Assembly (NCBI GenBank): GCA_026545765.1
Contig: CM048841.1
Location: 3,775,212 to 3,839,211 of the forward strand
Reading direction: 5' to 3'
From: Plantago major
Lineage: Eukaryota; Streptophyta; Magnoliopsida; Lamiales; Plantaginaceae
Length of the DNA: 64,000 bases
In this document: piece by piece, positions 22,350 to 35,246 of the stretch
Position numbering within the stretch: position 1 is the first letter of the stretch
Layout: every line of letters starts with the position of its first letter
Program-made: the position numbers and the translations under genes
Notes under the pieces: generated by a model
Databases searched by the model: none
The model's input: only the letters and a program-made list of their open reading frames with translations
Told to the model about the DNA's origin: nothing

Positions 22350-24613
22350 TTACTTAGCTTTCCTCGCCAGATTTCTTCTAGCCCTGGCATTCATATTTTC
22401 AGTGGCTTGATTTATCTTCCACTTCTGATAATTGCTGTGAGCAATTATAGCTTTTAACCATCGTTCTTGCTCTTGTTTGTATTCGTGAGCAAGTTGTTTC
22501 CCGATGGGTTTATAGCCAATACCATTCCGAGCACCTGATGCTGTCTGAGATCTCTTCTCAGCAGCTTTGCTAGTCTCTGGATGATCAATTTTCTTTCCAG
22601 AAAACGTGACATAAGAAAATTTGCCAGCTCCTGCAATTTTTCCCTTTTGAGAGACATAGCACTGTGGGTGATTGCACTTCTCAGTGTTATGTTTCTTTTC
22701 AGAGACATTTCCCACATTTTTCTTTTGGACTTGTTTTTCCCACAAAGGCTTGGTCGAATCGCTTTCCTTTGTCAACAATCTTAGCTTTCGACCGACATCA
22801 TAGATTGTTTGGGAATCACCTTTACGAAAGCATCGATAATGTTAGTCCTTCATTACTCTTATTCGAGTGGTGGAACTATCTCGTGTGTGTGTCAAGTCCT
22901 CTCTTTTCAAGGATCTCTTAAATAAGATTGTACTTGAAGAAGAGTGTCACTAGCTTTGGCATAAGATTGAAAGGATAGTTCTTTCTTTTTGAGTTCCTTA
23001 TTTTCAGAAAGAAGACCTTCACATTTCTTTTGAAGATTTGCCATTGCTTCTTTATGTGACTTTTCGGTCTCAGATATCTGAGCCTTGAGAAATGTATTTT
23101 CAAAGATCCTTTTCTCGATATCTTGATTAATTTAGAATTTTCCTTTGCAAGACAATTCTTTTCTTCTTGAAATTTTCGCTCTAGCTCGAACGTTAGAAAT
23201 TCTCTTTTGTAAAGATCAATTTCTTTTCTGAGATTTTCCAGTTCTTTGATTCCTTGTCATCACTTTCATAAGTATAACAGGAAGTATGTGTTACCTCATC
23301 AGCCATTAGACAAGGTTCAATGTTGGAGATATCTGGGAAGATTTCTTCAGCCATTCCACACACTTCTTTCTTCTTTTGACCAAAGTCAATTACTTCACGA
23401 GAAACACCGCATATTTACGAGAAAGGTGTGGAATCATCAATCCTCATCCTCAGAATCGGACTCAATATCTAGAGCATCCAGTTGGAGTTGAATCTTTTTC
23501 GTTTCTTCAGTGAGCATAGCTCTTTGACTTCTTTTGAAGATTCTTTTATCTTTCTTGTCACCTGTCTTAAATTTGTTGTAGGCAGGACAATCCTTCTTGA
23601 AATGACCAGTTTACGACAATAGAAAGCAGATATCATTTCAATTTACGCTTCCTCGAAGATTGATGCTTTACGGTAGGCTTGTTCAAATGAGCTTTGCATA
23701 TTTTTGTACTGGTGATAGTTTGAGCCTAGATGCTTTTTCAGCTTCTCTTTGGCTTTTCTTCTCTCAATTTCTCGATTGACATATTTTCCCATTTGCTTTA
23801 CAGCAAGGGCATCCTCAGTCACATCCTTCCCTTTCTTCTTTTCAGAAGTTCCTTGAGCAATTAGAGCAACACTCTGCAACTTCTCAGTTGTTTGTTCCCT
23901 TTGAGTTGTCTCATAGTCAACGGTGGCAAGGTGAGAGAAAAGTTCCACAGGAGTGATATCTGGCATTCCTTGGTTAAAGTAGAAAAACTTTGTGTGTTCC
24001 CAGTTATGATTTAGACTTCTCACAATGGTTTTAATCTTTTCTGACTGGGTATATCTATTACTTTCACCAAGTGAAACCATGTCACTCATGAGTGTTGTAA
24101 ACCGGAAATCTAGTTCTTCAAGAGTCTCTGTGGGACCTTGTTTGAAATTTTGGAATTTTAGCTTCAAAACTTCTAACTTATTTTCCTTTGTTTTTTCAGT
24201 GCCAGCACAGATATCTTCAATCAGTTGCCAGGCCACTTTCGCCGTTTTTGCACCCTGATTTACTTGTATGTGCTCTGGAGTAGAACGTATGATGATATTA
24301 CGAGCCTGCACATCCAATCTATTTCTCTTGGCATCTTTCGATGTCCAGAGTTCTCTGGGCTTTGGTTCGTAAACAACTTGACTGGCAGGTCTCCCACTGG
24401 TTGAAGCATCTGTCTGTGAAGACCTATCACTTTGTTCTCTGTCTCTCTACCATTAGAAACCTCTATGACTTGCTTGAGTTGTTGAATGACTATTGGGCCA
24501 TTCTTTATTACTTCAATCATTTCGTCACTGATGGCTTCTAGGTGGAGCATCATGTTGTTCTTCCATTTCTCATAATTCTCTGGCTTGAGAATTGGGGCGT
24601 CACTTAAAGACAT
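22350..24613 (-). CDS. E1 gag region (fossil)
   Basis: The start is ATG 24613 (MSLSDAPILKPENYEKWKNN), about 105 bases inside the primer-binding site. A gag capsid-like region follows, with NIIIRSTPEHI, WQLIEDICAGTEKTKENKLEVLKLKF and TLEELDFRFTTLMSDM. Then come a Lys-rich stretch (YHQYKNMQSSF), zinc-knuckle remnants (clear as CFYCQKPGHFTRDC in E2), and a long coiled-coil tail. The gag is unusually long because of this coiled coil, as in other Sireviruses. The region is broken. Confidence 0.8.
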
Positions 24614-24717
24614 CCTGCAGCAAACACACTAAACAAACGAATCAAGTGTAGGTGAAAAGCAATTAGTGGGCACTTATCTAGGATCTAGGTTCAGTGCAGA
24701 AGGCTTGGGAACCTCCT

Positions 24718-24729
24718 GCTCTGATACCA
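24718..24729 (-). promoter_or_regulatory. E1 primer-binding site
   Basis: The minus strand reads TGGTATCAGAGC two bases inside the 5' LTR. It is an exact match to the complement of the plant initiator tRNA-Met 3' end. Confidence 0.92.
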
Positions 24730-24731
24730 CT

Positions 24732-26378
24732 TGTTGGTCCAGATAACGACAAAGTAAAAGACTAGAGGGGGGTGAATAGTCTTTTAAAAACTTTTGTCGA
24801 TAAGCACAGTTTCTCAGATATCTGTAAAGATATCTGATACTTAATTTCAGAGAGCGGTAGACTTCTGAGATAAGTGCACGTGTTCAGCAAGATAAGTGTA
24901 AGTACTTTGCAATATAAGTAAAACAAGTAAAAAAAAACTGCAGAAAGTAAATAACACGTCTTTTTATAGTGGTATCTGAAGGTGGCGTAATCCTTCAACT
25001 AATCCACTTCGGTCTTTCTCAGACCTAGAATCCACTAAGATAAAAGAGGTAACCTTACAGATATCTTTTCTTAGATTCCTAAAAGCACTAGGTTCCCAAC
25101 CAAGTGTTCCCCCTGAGTTATTCCTCGGCTTCCACAGCCAAGTACTTCATGTACTCAGAAACCTTTTTGAGCTATTCCTTAGCTTCCCAAGCTAAGTACT
25201 TCCTGTGCTCAGCAACCTTGGAGTTATTCCTTAGTTTCTCAAACTAAGTACTTCATGTACTCTACGCCGTATATGGTGTTGGTTTTAGGTTTGTTTGTCA
25301 GGTGAGCTTCTTTAATAACTTGTTCAGTTTTTCAGATAGCTCTGTGAATCAAGTATACTTAATACACTTTGCAATGTATGGTATCTTGTTCTCTACTGAC
25401 CCAAGTCTATGGTAAGTGTTCAAGAGAATGAAACTTAGATATGAAATCTTAGTTCAACTCTTTCACAGATAACAATGCTCGTTAAGGATCAGGACACTTA
25501 GAACTTTTGTGCTACTTAGAATCAAGAGCTTTGGTCGCAACAGAAAGCTTGAAGGTAAGTAGTTTGCTTGAGAGAGCTTGTGAGAGTATTCAATGTAAGT
25601 TCAGTGTTCTAAGTTGTGTATTTTCTCAAGCAGTCTAAGTGTTGATATTTATAGATGAATTTGAGTGTTGTTTGAATAGTATCCGTTAGGCTTAAATCAA
25701 ATTCAAACTATTGATATCTGAATATAGTACTGTAGCAGGTTTGTCTTCTTTTTCAGAAGCTACCGTTTTTGTTCAGACATTTCTTTCTGCGCATTTAATG
25801 CACTGTACTATATTTTGTCATGTAGTGCCAACGGAACTATGCATGGTATCAGAGATCTTTATACAATCAGAGTTTTCTGAAACTTTGCATGTTCTTTTCC
25901 ATCGATTATCACAACTCCAGATACCATTTGTTGAAACAACTTTGGTATAAAATATTTCTCTTTCAGAAACATAGTTTATATCCAAGGTATCTAAATGTAG
26001 ATATCTGTGGGCACTTTCCTCGTCTCAGAAACCTTTTATTCTCAGATATCTTTTGCAACTCATGTGTTTCAAAACACTTGTTTCTTCAAGATATCTGGTC
26101 ATAGGTTTCTGGAAAACCCTTGTCTTCAGCAATCTTGTGCAGTCTTCAAATTTTCAAAACTGTTGATCTTTTCCTGCTAGATGCCTTCTTCTTGGTCTTC
26201 TTCAGAAAATAAAAATTACATTTTGAGACCTAACATCCTATACAAGATTTGCTAGACTATCATACTTAGTGAGTTTCCTCTTTTACAGTGTTCAAGTGAA
26301 CTAAGAGTACTATTCACCTTTCTGAGCTAAGATAAGTCATTAGGTTGCTGATCAAAATCTAAACAGATATTCCTAACA
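24732..26378 (-). repeat. E1 5' LTR
   Basis: TG...CA ends, 1647 bp. It is followed on the right by the TSD ATAAA and then by E2 third-gene sequence. It contains the same TATA box and AGATATCT sites as the other E1 LTR. Confidence 0.93.
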
Positions 26379-28484
26379 ATAAAGCATATATCTGAGATGT
26401 TATATCTCAAGGAACTTTCTTCTACATGTGAGACAGGCTCCTGTTCCTTAAGTGGTGAGGCTATGGAAGCCTCCTTCTCAGATTCTGAGGCAAGCTTTCC
26501 AGCTTCCTCTTGTTCTTGTGTTTCTAATTCAACCTGTAACAAAGAAATTTTATTAAATAACAAGATTAATAAACACAAAATATCACAAGTAGAGAGTTAA
26601 ACCATTCAGCTACCTGAGCAGTGTCAGGCTGATTGGTCTCTGGAACTTGTGACCCTTCTATGCTTTGGCTTGTTGTTCCATTTCAACTTCTTTGTTTGAA
26701 TTTTCAGGTACTTCAGAATTTTCCTGAGTGACTAACTCAGTTGCCTCCCCTGTTTGATCATTCTGAGTAGGTGTCTCAGTTTGATCCCTTTCTAGGAGTT
26801 GGGAAACCGGCTCATTTGCAGGATTTTCTTCAGCATAATGCATTGCTGGCATTGACCATTTCATCAACCACTTGTGGCTGTTGTGGTTGTCTGGAAGCAG
26901 AATTTTGAGCATTTGAGAGATCTTCCAGATATTTAAGTGTGGTGTTGACATCAGCGTCTACCAACACTAGGTCACCACTCATCAGGGCTTCTTGAAGTTG
27001 TTTATACGTGACTTTCCCTGATGGTGTGTTGGCACCAACAACCTTTGTTATAGGTGCTTGCTCAACAATCTTTAAGCTAGTTGCTTTCTCAGCAACCTTG
27101 GACCTTTTGCTCCTCTTTCCCTTAGCCTTGGTTACTTTTTCAGTAACCTTGGGGGCTGGGATCTCCTCCTCCTTGTCCGATTCGTCATCGAAATCTAGAA
27201 CGGAGTTATCAACAATCCCTGCTGCTTCTGCAGAGAGTGTTTGAAGTTTCTCACTGCTTTTATCAGCATTGATAGGTTCATCAGCAGTGGTCTTAGCAGC
27301 ATTGATGAGTTCATCAGCAAGGCACTCTGCAGCATTGATGAGTTCATCAGTTGTGGTCTTAGCAGCATTGATGAGTTCATCTTCATTTATGAGTTCATCA
27401 GCAGTGGCGGCAGATATCTGAGAGTCAACATCCATAATGGGTATGCCTTCTGATTTGCCAGCAGACTTCTTTTGTGAAGTTCTATGCCTTTTGGTCGCAA
27501 TGGAACCCTCAGATACCTCATCAGTCTTTCGTTTCTTGGAACCTTTCTGAGATGCAGTAACCTTTTTCATCATGTTTGTATACTCATAGTTGTAGAGCAG
27601 GTTACTGTTGGCAATGTCTGTCGTCTCTCTGAGCTCAATGCCAAGGCACTCCAGTAAGTAGCAAATTTTCAGTCCATAGCTTACTGTGGTTTTTGGCTCA
27701 GCAAGGCCCTTAACGATTTTAGGCTCAAAGCCTTTATCTTCTTCACAAATTTCATGAAGGCGTACTTCCCCCAATTAAAAGGGTTTTCTAGCCTTTTGTT
27801 TTGTTGATTCAACAAGAACATCATCATCCAGCGTTCTTGGCTTATCTGTTCATAACCTCCTTGTAGACCATCAAATCATCTGTGAAGGATACATGCCAAC
27901 ACATCCCAGTGGACCAACAGATGTCTGGTCCTTATGTCAGCAAGCTTAAAGTCGATGGGTGTGTCTGGCTTGTCAAGATCACACACATTACTGTATAGTT
28001 GCTTCACACCTTCAAGGAGATCTTCATCCTTGGTGTCAATTTCAAAATCCTTTCCAAGATTTTGAAGTTCAAACAGCTCACAGAAAGCTGTTTCGTCCAA
28101 CAGGATTTCTTGTCCTTGGACTTTGGTCTTGATAGACACTGTCTCAGTGCCTTCAGAGACTTTAAAATAATCGTTGAGTTGTTGTAAAACTCCAGGACAT
28201 CCAGTGAAGAAACTCCACTGGGAAGAGCAGATAGAAAGCCCTTGATTTGTGCCTTTTCAAGCATATCAAGTACCAGCTTTCTGTCGATGCAGTTTTCTAT
28301 TACGACCACGGTATTCCTCAATCATGGCACCACCCCAAATCATCCTGTGATTTGAAGTCCAATGATCAGGATTGAACTCTCCAATCAACCGATTGTTTGT
28401 TATAACCAGCACTGGTGCTTGCTTTTCAGCAGTACCAGATGTAGTAGCTTGGGATTTCTGGGTAAGAGCACGTTTTGGAGCCAT
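26379..28484 (-). pseudogene. E2 third gene, proximal part (fossil)
   Basis: It starts at ATG 28484 (MAPKRALTQKSQATTSGTAEKQ) and parallels E1 15.83-17.92 kb. It has the same N-terminal region, the basic stretch KKSAGKSEG, and an expanded run of ADELINAA-type repeats (about 27240-27400; at least five units against two to three in E1). It is cut at 26379 by E1, in the equivalent of E1's second intron-like gap. It is broken. Confidence 0.65.
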
Positions 28485-29439
28485 CTCTTTAAATAGTGAA
28501 GTTTTTGAAAAACGAGAAGAGATTAAGGTAGGAGATTAGTAATTCTTTGTAGAAAAACTAAGAGGGAATCAGTAGTTGCAGAGAAGATTGCAGGGAGATT
28601 TCAAAGTATTTTGCAGTTTTTGTGCAAAGGGCAAATGTAGGATTAGGCGAAAGTGATTTCTTTTGCCAAAATCATATATATATAGCAGTGTAATTCCAAC
28701 AGGCAAAAATACACAAATTAATTTTGTGCATTTGTATCTGTGTACGTGCAGTAAGGCGTGGGTAAAATTCGGTTTGCATTAAATGCTTAGTGGGCCACGT
28801 CTGAGTTTTTACAGTCCACTATTTTATAGAGAATTAATCTCGGCCTTTAAAATGGAACGCCCATTTCATCAATGGTTGGGATTGCTTTTCCAGCAATGAT
28901 CACAATCAACCCATGTGATTGTGCCCAATTAATGAATTTTGGCGATTAGCTATCTGAATCACATCTCTTCTATGTGACTAAGGGACAATTTTGTATATGA
29001 GTCTATCTCACACAATATATGTTCATGTTTTACACAAAGATAGAAATAATACAAATTTCAAGAGAGTAGTTGATTGCAGACAGTTGTACTATTCTCTTTT
29101 GTGTTCCCCCTCACTGAGTGATCTAGATATCTAAGTACCTGTCTCAGAAATCTTCAAACAGCCATTTTACACTTTAACCTTTGATATCTGAGTACCCGTC
29201 TCAGATACTTGTTTGCTAAGTGTTTCACCTTTTGCCTTTGATATTCTAGATTCCTGTTCCAGATATCTTATCTCTTCTTTTTCCCTTCTTAATCATACTG
29301 AGTTCCTGTCTCACTCACATTTTTAGCTTCTTTTAGTATATGAGTTCCCGCCTCAGATACCTTTTTGCCTAGAGTATCTAGATGCCCGTTCCAGATATCT
29401 TTCTACTTTCTGAATTTCTGTCTCAGAGATTAGAACTTT
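28485..29439. other. E2 spacer between pol and the third gene
   Basis: No gene is seen. It is homologous to E1 17.92-18.75 kb. It holds the polypurine-like tract (about 29103-29115) and a more irregular array of TACCCGTCTCAGATAC and CCCGTTCCAGATATC units (about 29120-29430). The array has drifted relative to E1 while keeping the motif. Confidence 0.5.
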
Positions 29440-32400
29440 TCAGTTCCTTTGGTAGCTCCATTAACCCAAGCATATGTCTCAAGGTTAAGAACCTGCTTTC
29501 TTGCAAAGGCTTATAAAGATATCTGCAAGTTGGTCTTCAGTACCAATCTTGAGTATCTCTATATTGCCTTTTTCAACATGGTCTCTAATGAAGTGTTGTC
29601 TAACATCAATGTGCTTTGTTCTTGCATGAAACTTAGGATTCTGAGTTATGGCAATAGCACTTGTGTTGTCACAGAAAATCGGAGTTTTCTCTTCATTGAC
29701 CTCATAGTCTCTGAGTTGTTGTTGTATCCACAATATCTGTGAAGCACAACACCCAGCAGCAATATATTCAGCCTCTGTGGTAGATGTGGCAATTGAGTTT
29801 TGTTTCTTGCTAAACCATGATATTAATCTGGCACCAAGAAATGGCAAGTTCCTGAGGTGCTTTTTCTATCAAGCAATGATCCAGCATAGTCAGCATCAGA
29901 ATAGCCAAATAAACTCAATCCACTGTCTTTTGGATACCACAATCCAACTTCCACAGTACCCTTTACATACCTTAATATTTTCATAGCAATGTTGTAGTGT
30001 GATTGCATTGGATTTGTCTGAAATCTAGCACACACTCCAACTGCATATTGAATATCAGGTCTACTTGTAGTGAGGTACAGTAGAGAACCAATTAATTTCC
30101 TATACTTGTGTTCTTCAACACTCCTGTCAGTTTCAGTATAGGTCATTTCGGTTCCAACGCTCATAGGTATCTTAGCAATCTTTTCAGAAGGCTTTAGATT
30201 AAACTTATTGAGCATATCCTTTGCATACTTTGTTTGACTGATGAATATTCCATCATTAAGTTGCTTGACTTGCAATCTTAGGAAGTAGTTTAATCCTCTC
30301 ATCATGCTCATCTCAAATTTACTTTTCATGAGCTCAGCAAAGTCTTCACAAAGTTGCTTGTCTTTAGATCCAAATATAATGTCATCAACATATACTTGAA
30401 CTAGAAGTAGTTTCCCTTTATGGTTCAAAGTAAAGAGTGTTTTATCAACATCTCCTTTCTTGAAGCCACTTTCCAGCAAATATTCGGCTAAAGTATCATA
30501 CCATGCTCTCGGAGCCTGTTTCAGTCCATGCAGAGCTTTCTGAAGCTTATAAACCATTCTACTTTCTGTGGAAACCTCAAAGCCTGGTGGTTGTTCAACA
30601 TAGACTTCTTCAGCAAGTTCACCGTTTAGGAATGCACTTTTAACATCCATCTGATAAACTTTAAAGTCATTATGAGCTGCAAAGGCTAGAAATAGTCTAA
30701 TTGTGTCCAATCTTGCAACTGGAGCATATGACTCATCAAAATCTAGTCCTTCTGTCTGGGTGAATCCCATAGCAACCAAACTTGCTTTGTTTCTGGTTCT
30801 TTCACCAGACTCATTCATTTTATTTCTGAAAACCCACTTGGTTCCAATTACAGATATTCCGTCAACAAATGGAACCAGTTTCCAGACTTTATTTTCTCAA
30901 ATTGATCTAACTCTTCTTGCATTGCAGAGATCCAATCTTGATCCTTTAATGCTTCTTCTATAGTTTTAGGTTCAATATTTGAGATGAAACATCCATAAAG
31001 AGATTGAGCAATTGCTCTCCTAGTTCTAACTCCTTGGTCTAAAGGACCGATCACATCCTTTGCAGGATGATTTCTTATCCATTTCATAATGGGTTTTGAA
31101 CTAGTAGGATCAATATCATTTTGATCTGAATGTGAATCAATACGATCCTGATAGGATACTAGTGCAGTATCTGAGATATCTGGCACATGGTAAATGCCAA
31201 GGATATCTGACACTTTTTCAGTGTTAGAGATATCTGGAATTTGTTTTTCAGCAATCTCATTCTCAGAAACCTCTTCATGATGAAGGTTCTCAGTAACCTG
31301 TTCCATTTCTGGAATTCTCATAGGAAATTCTTCATCATGTCTTAGAGTCATCTGGTTGTTACTAAGCAATGGTTGCTTTTCATCGTCAGATTCATCCTCT
31401 AACTGAATGATAGAGTTTTCTTTTGAGGATTCTTTTTCAGAATCTTTAATCATTAGTTCTTTGAACCTATCTGAGAGTTCTTCATTCAAGAGTACTTTCT
31501 TGTTTCCTTCGTAGAAGACAACATGAACAGATTCTTCAATCTTTTGAGTTCTTTTGTTGTAGATTCTGTAGGCTTTGCTATTCAGAGAATAACCAAGAAA
31601 TACTCCTTCATCTGCTTTTGGTTGAAATGTTCTCAAGTATTCTTTTCCATTGTTAAGAACAAAACATCTACAACCAAACACCCTTAGATGTTTGATACTA
31701 GGGGGTCTACCAATCAAAATTTCATAAGGAGTTTTGTCATGGTGATTGTTAATCAAACATCTATTTTGAGTGTAGCAGGCTGTGTTAACAGCTTCAACCC
31801 AATAGATTTCACTTATTTCGATTAATAAAGCGTTGTTCTTCTTGCTGCTTCTTTTAGGGTCCTATTCTTCCTTTCAACGACACCATTTTGTTGTGGTATC
31901 CTTACAGAAGATAGTTGATGTTGTATACCTTTGCAGGTACAAAACTCTTTTATGTACTGGTTCACAAACTCAGTACCACGGTCTGTTCTAATTACAGATA
32001 CCTTGTCATTTTTCATGACTTCAAGCTTATTCAGCAAGTTGGGTATCTCAACTCTTGCATCAGATTTTTGTTTGAGAAATACAACCCAAGTGAATCTTGA
32101 GTAATCATCAACAACAACCAGACCATACTTCTTTCTTGCATAGCTAGTTACAGAGGATTCAAAAAGATCCATATGTAACATTTGCGAACCTTTCCTTTGG
32201 AGTGTCTAGTTTTAGACTTGAAAGATGTTTTGGATTGTTTTCCCATTTGGCATGCTGAGCATATACCATCTTTTCTATATACCATTTTGGGTAAACCAAC
32301 CACCAATTCTTTCTTGGCTAGCTTGTTCAGAGTTTTGAAGTTCAAGTGACTCATTCTTTTATGCCATAGCCAGTTTTCTTTAGTGTGGCCAGATTAACTC

Positions 32401-32750
32401 ACCATGAGACATTCTTCAGTTGTGGCAGATGCCCAGCCAGCAACATAAAGATTTCCTTTTCGCCTAGCAACCAAGACTGTCTGCTTTGACTCATTGTCAA
32501 TTACTTTGCATAGTTTTGACTTGATCTTGACAGTGTACCCTTTGTCTACCAATTGACTCATGCTTAGGAGATTATATTTCAATCCCTTTACATGTAGTAC
32601 TTCCGAGATTGTAAGAGCTCCAAACTTCAGATTGCCAAATCTTATAGTTGGATTTTCATCTCCTCCAGCAAACCTAATAATTGGTCCTTTATCGCATTTT
32701 TTGTAGTTAATCAGCTTTGCTTTGTCTCTTGTCATGTGCTTCCCACATCC
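29440..32750 (-). pseudogene. E2 pol region (fossil)
   Basis: It has the same layout as E1 pol: a protease-like start, pre-integrase ([20 protein letters not shown]), integrase ([36 protein letters not shown]), hinge with DIS/VSDI repeats, reverse transcriptase with [21 protein letters not shown] and YVDD, and RNase H ([31 protein letters not shown]). It has several breaks. Nucleotide similarity to E1 is high throughout, which confirms a single family. Confidence 0.88.
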
Positions 32751-32809
32751 ACTATCAAAATGCCACTTCGAGTTCTTCCTTAGAGTGTTCTGTCAAATTG
32801 CTGAGTTTG

Positions 32810-35128
32810 ATTTTCAGCAAACTTAGCTTTCCTTGCCAGACTTCTTCTAGCCCTGGCATTCAGAGTGGTCGTAACCTGTTCTTTCTTCCACTTCTGATGA
32901 TTGCTATGCGCAATCCTGGCTTTCATCCATCGTTCTTGCTCTTATTTATACTCATGAGCGAGTTGTTTCCCGATGGCTTTATAGCCAATGCCATTTCGAG
33001 CACCTGGCGCTGTCTGAGTTCTTTTCTCAGCAGCTTTGCTAGTCTCTGGAACGTCTTTCTTTCTAGAAAACGTGATATTGGAAAATTTTCCTGCTCCTAG
33101 AATTTTTCCTTTCTGAGAGACATAGCACTGTGGGTGATTACACTTTTCAGTGTTATGTTTCTTTACAGAAACGTTCCCAACAGTTTTCTTTTGGACTTGT
33201 TTTTCCCACAAAGGTTTGGTTGCAACTGCCTTTCCTTTGTCAACAGCCTTAGCTTTCTGACCAATGTTATATGTTATTTGGGAACCATCTTGCTGGGCAC
33301 TAACAAATGTTATTCTTTCGTCACTCTTATTCAGAGTGGTAGAACTATTTGTTTGTGTGTCCAGCCCAAGTCCTCCCTTTTCTGGAGGATCTCTTAAATA
33401 AGAGTGTACTTCAGTAAGAGTGTCACAAGCTTTGGAATAGGATTGAAAAGATAGTTCTTTCTTCTTGAGTTCCTCATTTTCAGAAAGAAGATCTTTATTT
33501 TCCTTTTGGAGTATATCTATTGCCTTTATGTGTAACTTCTCTATTTCAGATATCTGTGCTTTGAGAAATGCATTTTCAGCATCCTTTTTCTCAGATATCT
33601 TGAGTAATTGTGAATTTTCCTTCTCAAGAGAATTCTTTTCTTCTTCAAGAATGTCGGCTCTAGCTCGGATCATTTGAAATTCTCTTTTGTAGGGATCAAG
33701 TTCTCTTCTGAAATATTCTGAATCTCTGATTTCTTCCTCATCATTCTCGTAAATTATGAATTGAAAAATGTTGGTTACCTCGCCAGCCATTAGGCAGGGC
33801 TCAATGTTGGAGCAATCTGGATAGATTTCCTCAGCAACCCCGCATATTTCCCTTTTCTTTTGACCAAAGTCAACTAATTCATGAGTGATGCCACATAATT
33901 CTGGAGAAGGTAGTTTGGTATCATCTGAGTCTTCTTCCTCAGATTCTGACTCAATATCAAGAGCATCCAGTTGGATTTGAATCTTTTTCCTCTCTTCAGT
34001 GAGCATAGCTCTCTGACCTCTCTTGAAGTTTCTTCTATCTTTCTTGTCACCTGTCTTTAGCTTATTGAAAATAGGGCAATCTCTTGTAAAATGACCAGGT
34101 TTCTGACAATAGAAACAGATATCGTTTCCGATTTCTGCTTCCTCAGTACTAGATGCTTGCTGAGCCGACTTGTTCAGCGAGCTTGACAGCTGCATATTTT
34201 TGTACTGGTGATAGTTTGAGCCTAGATGCTTTTTCAGCTTCTCTTTGGCTTTTCTTCTCTCAATCTCCCAACTGACATATTTTCTCATTTGCTTTACAGT
34301 AAGAGAATCTTCCTTAGTCATTTCCTTGGTATCCTTTTCAGAAGTACCTTGTGTTACTAAAGCAACATTGTGAACTTTCTCAGCAATTGTTTGTTCTCTC
34401 TGAGTAGTTTCATACTTGACAGTAGCTAACTGGGAAAAGAGTTCTATTGGAGTGATATTTGGCATTCCTTGGTTGAAATAAAAATACTGACTGTGTTCCC
34501 AGTTTTGATTTAAGCTTCTCACGATAGTCTTAACCTTTTCAGAGTTAGAGTATCTCTCAATTTCACCAAGTGCAGCCATTTCACTCATTAAAGTTTTGAA
34601 CCGGAAATCTAGTTCTTCAAGAGTCTCTGTGGGACCTTGTTTAAAGTTTTGGAATTTGAGCTTCAAAACTTCGAACTTATTTTCCTTTGTTTTCTCAGTG
34701 CCGGCACAGATTTCCTCAATTAGTTGCCAGGCCACTTTCGCCGTTTTTGCACCCCACGGTTTACATCGTATGTGCTCTAGAGTGGAACGTATGATGATAT
34801 TGCGAGCCTGACCATCCAGTCGATTTCTCTTGGCATCTTTCGATGTCCAGAGCTCTCTGGGCTTTGGCTCGTAAACAACTTGACCAGTAGGTCTTCCACT
34901 GGTTGAAGCACCTATTTGTGAGGAACCACCACTTGGTTCTTCATCAGTGGGAACTCTGTCTCTACCATTAGAAACCTCCATGACCTGCTTGAGTTATTGA
35001 ATGACTATGGGGCCATTCTTTATTACTTCGATCATTTCATCACTGATGGCTTCTAGGTGGAGCATCATGTTGTTCTTCCATTTCTCATAATTCTCTGGCT
35101 TGAGAATTGGAGCGTCACTTAAAGACAT
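32810..35128 (-). pseudogene. E2 gag region (fossil)
   Basis: The start equivalent to E1 is ATG 35128 (MSLSDAPILKPENYEKW). A long open stretch (32942-34981) carries the capsid-like region (WQLIEEICAGTEKTKENKFEVLKLKF), the zinc knuckle CFYCQKPGHFTRDC, and an extended coiled coil (EEKNSLEKENSQLLKISEKK) toward the C-terminus. It has few breaks. The coiled coil probably supports self-assembly of the particle, as in other retroelement Gags. Confidence 0.85.
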
Positions 35129-35232
35129 CCTGCAGCAGACACACTAAACAGACAAATCAAGTGTAGGTGAAAAGCAGTTAGTGGGCACTTATCTGGGATC
35201 TAGGTTCGGTGCAGAAGGCTTGGGAACCTCCC

Positions 35233-35244
35233 GCTCTGATACCA
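35233..35244 (-). promoter_or_regulatory. E2 primer-binding site
   Basis: The minus strand reads TGGTATCAGAGC, an exact initiator tRNA-Met complement, two bases inside the LTR. Confidence 0.92.
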
Positions 35245-35246
35245 CT

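Larger units (their letters stand above)
10343..26378 (-). mobile_element. E1: 16.0-kb Sirevirus-like Ty1/Copia fossil, same family as E2
   Basis: Its ends are TGTTGGTCCAG...ATTCCTAACA with the exact 5-bp TSD ATAAA (10338-10342 and 26379-26383). The two LTRs are 1643 and 1647 bp. By eye they differ at about 40 sites (near 2.4 percent), which suggests an insertion about one million years ago under a rate of 1.3e-8 per site per year (an assumed rate). The order on the minus strand is 5' LTR, PBS, gag, pol, spacer, third gene, polypurine tract, 3' LTR. It is close to structurally complete, but coding regions have several breaks (about half a dozen). At 16 kb it is very large for Copia; the third gene accounts for the excess. 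Confidence 0.93.
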
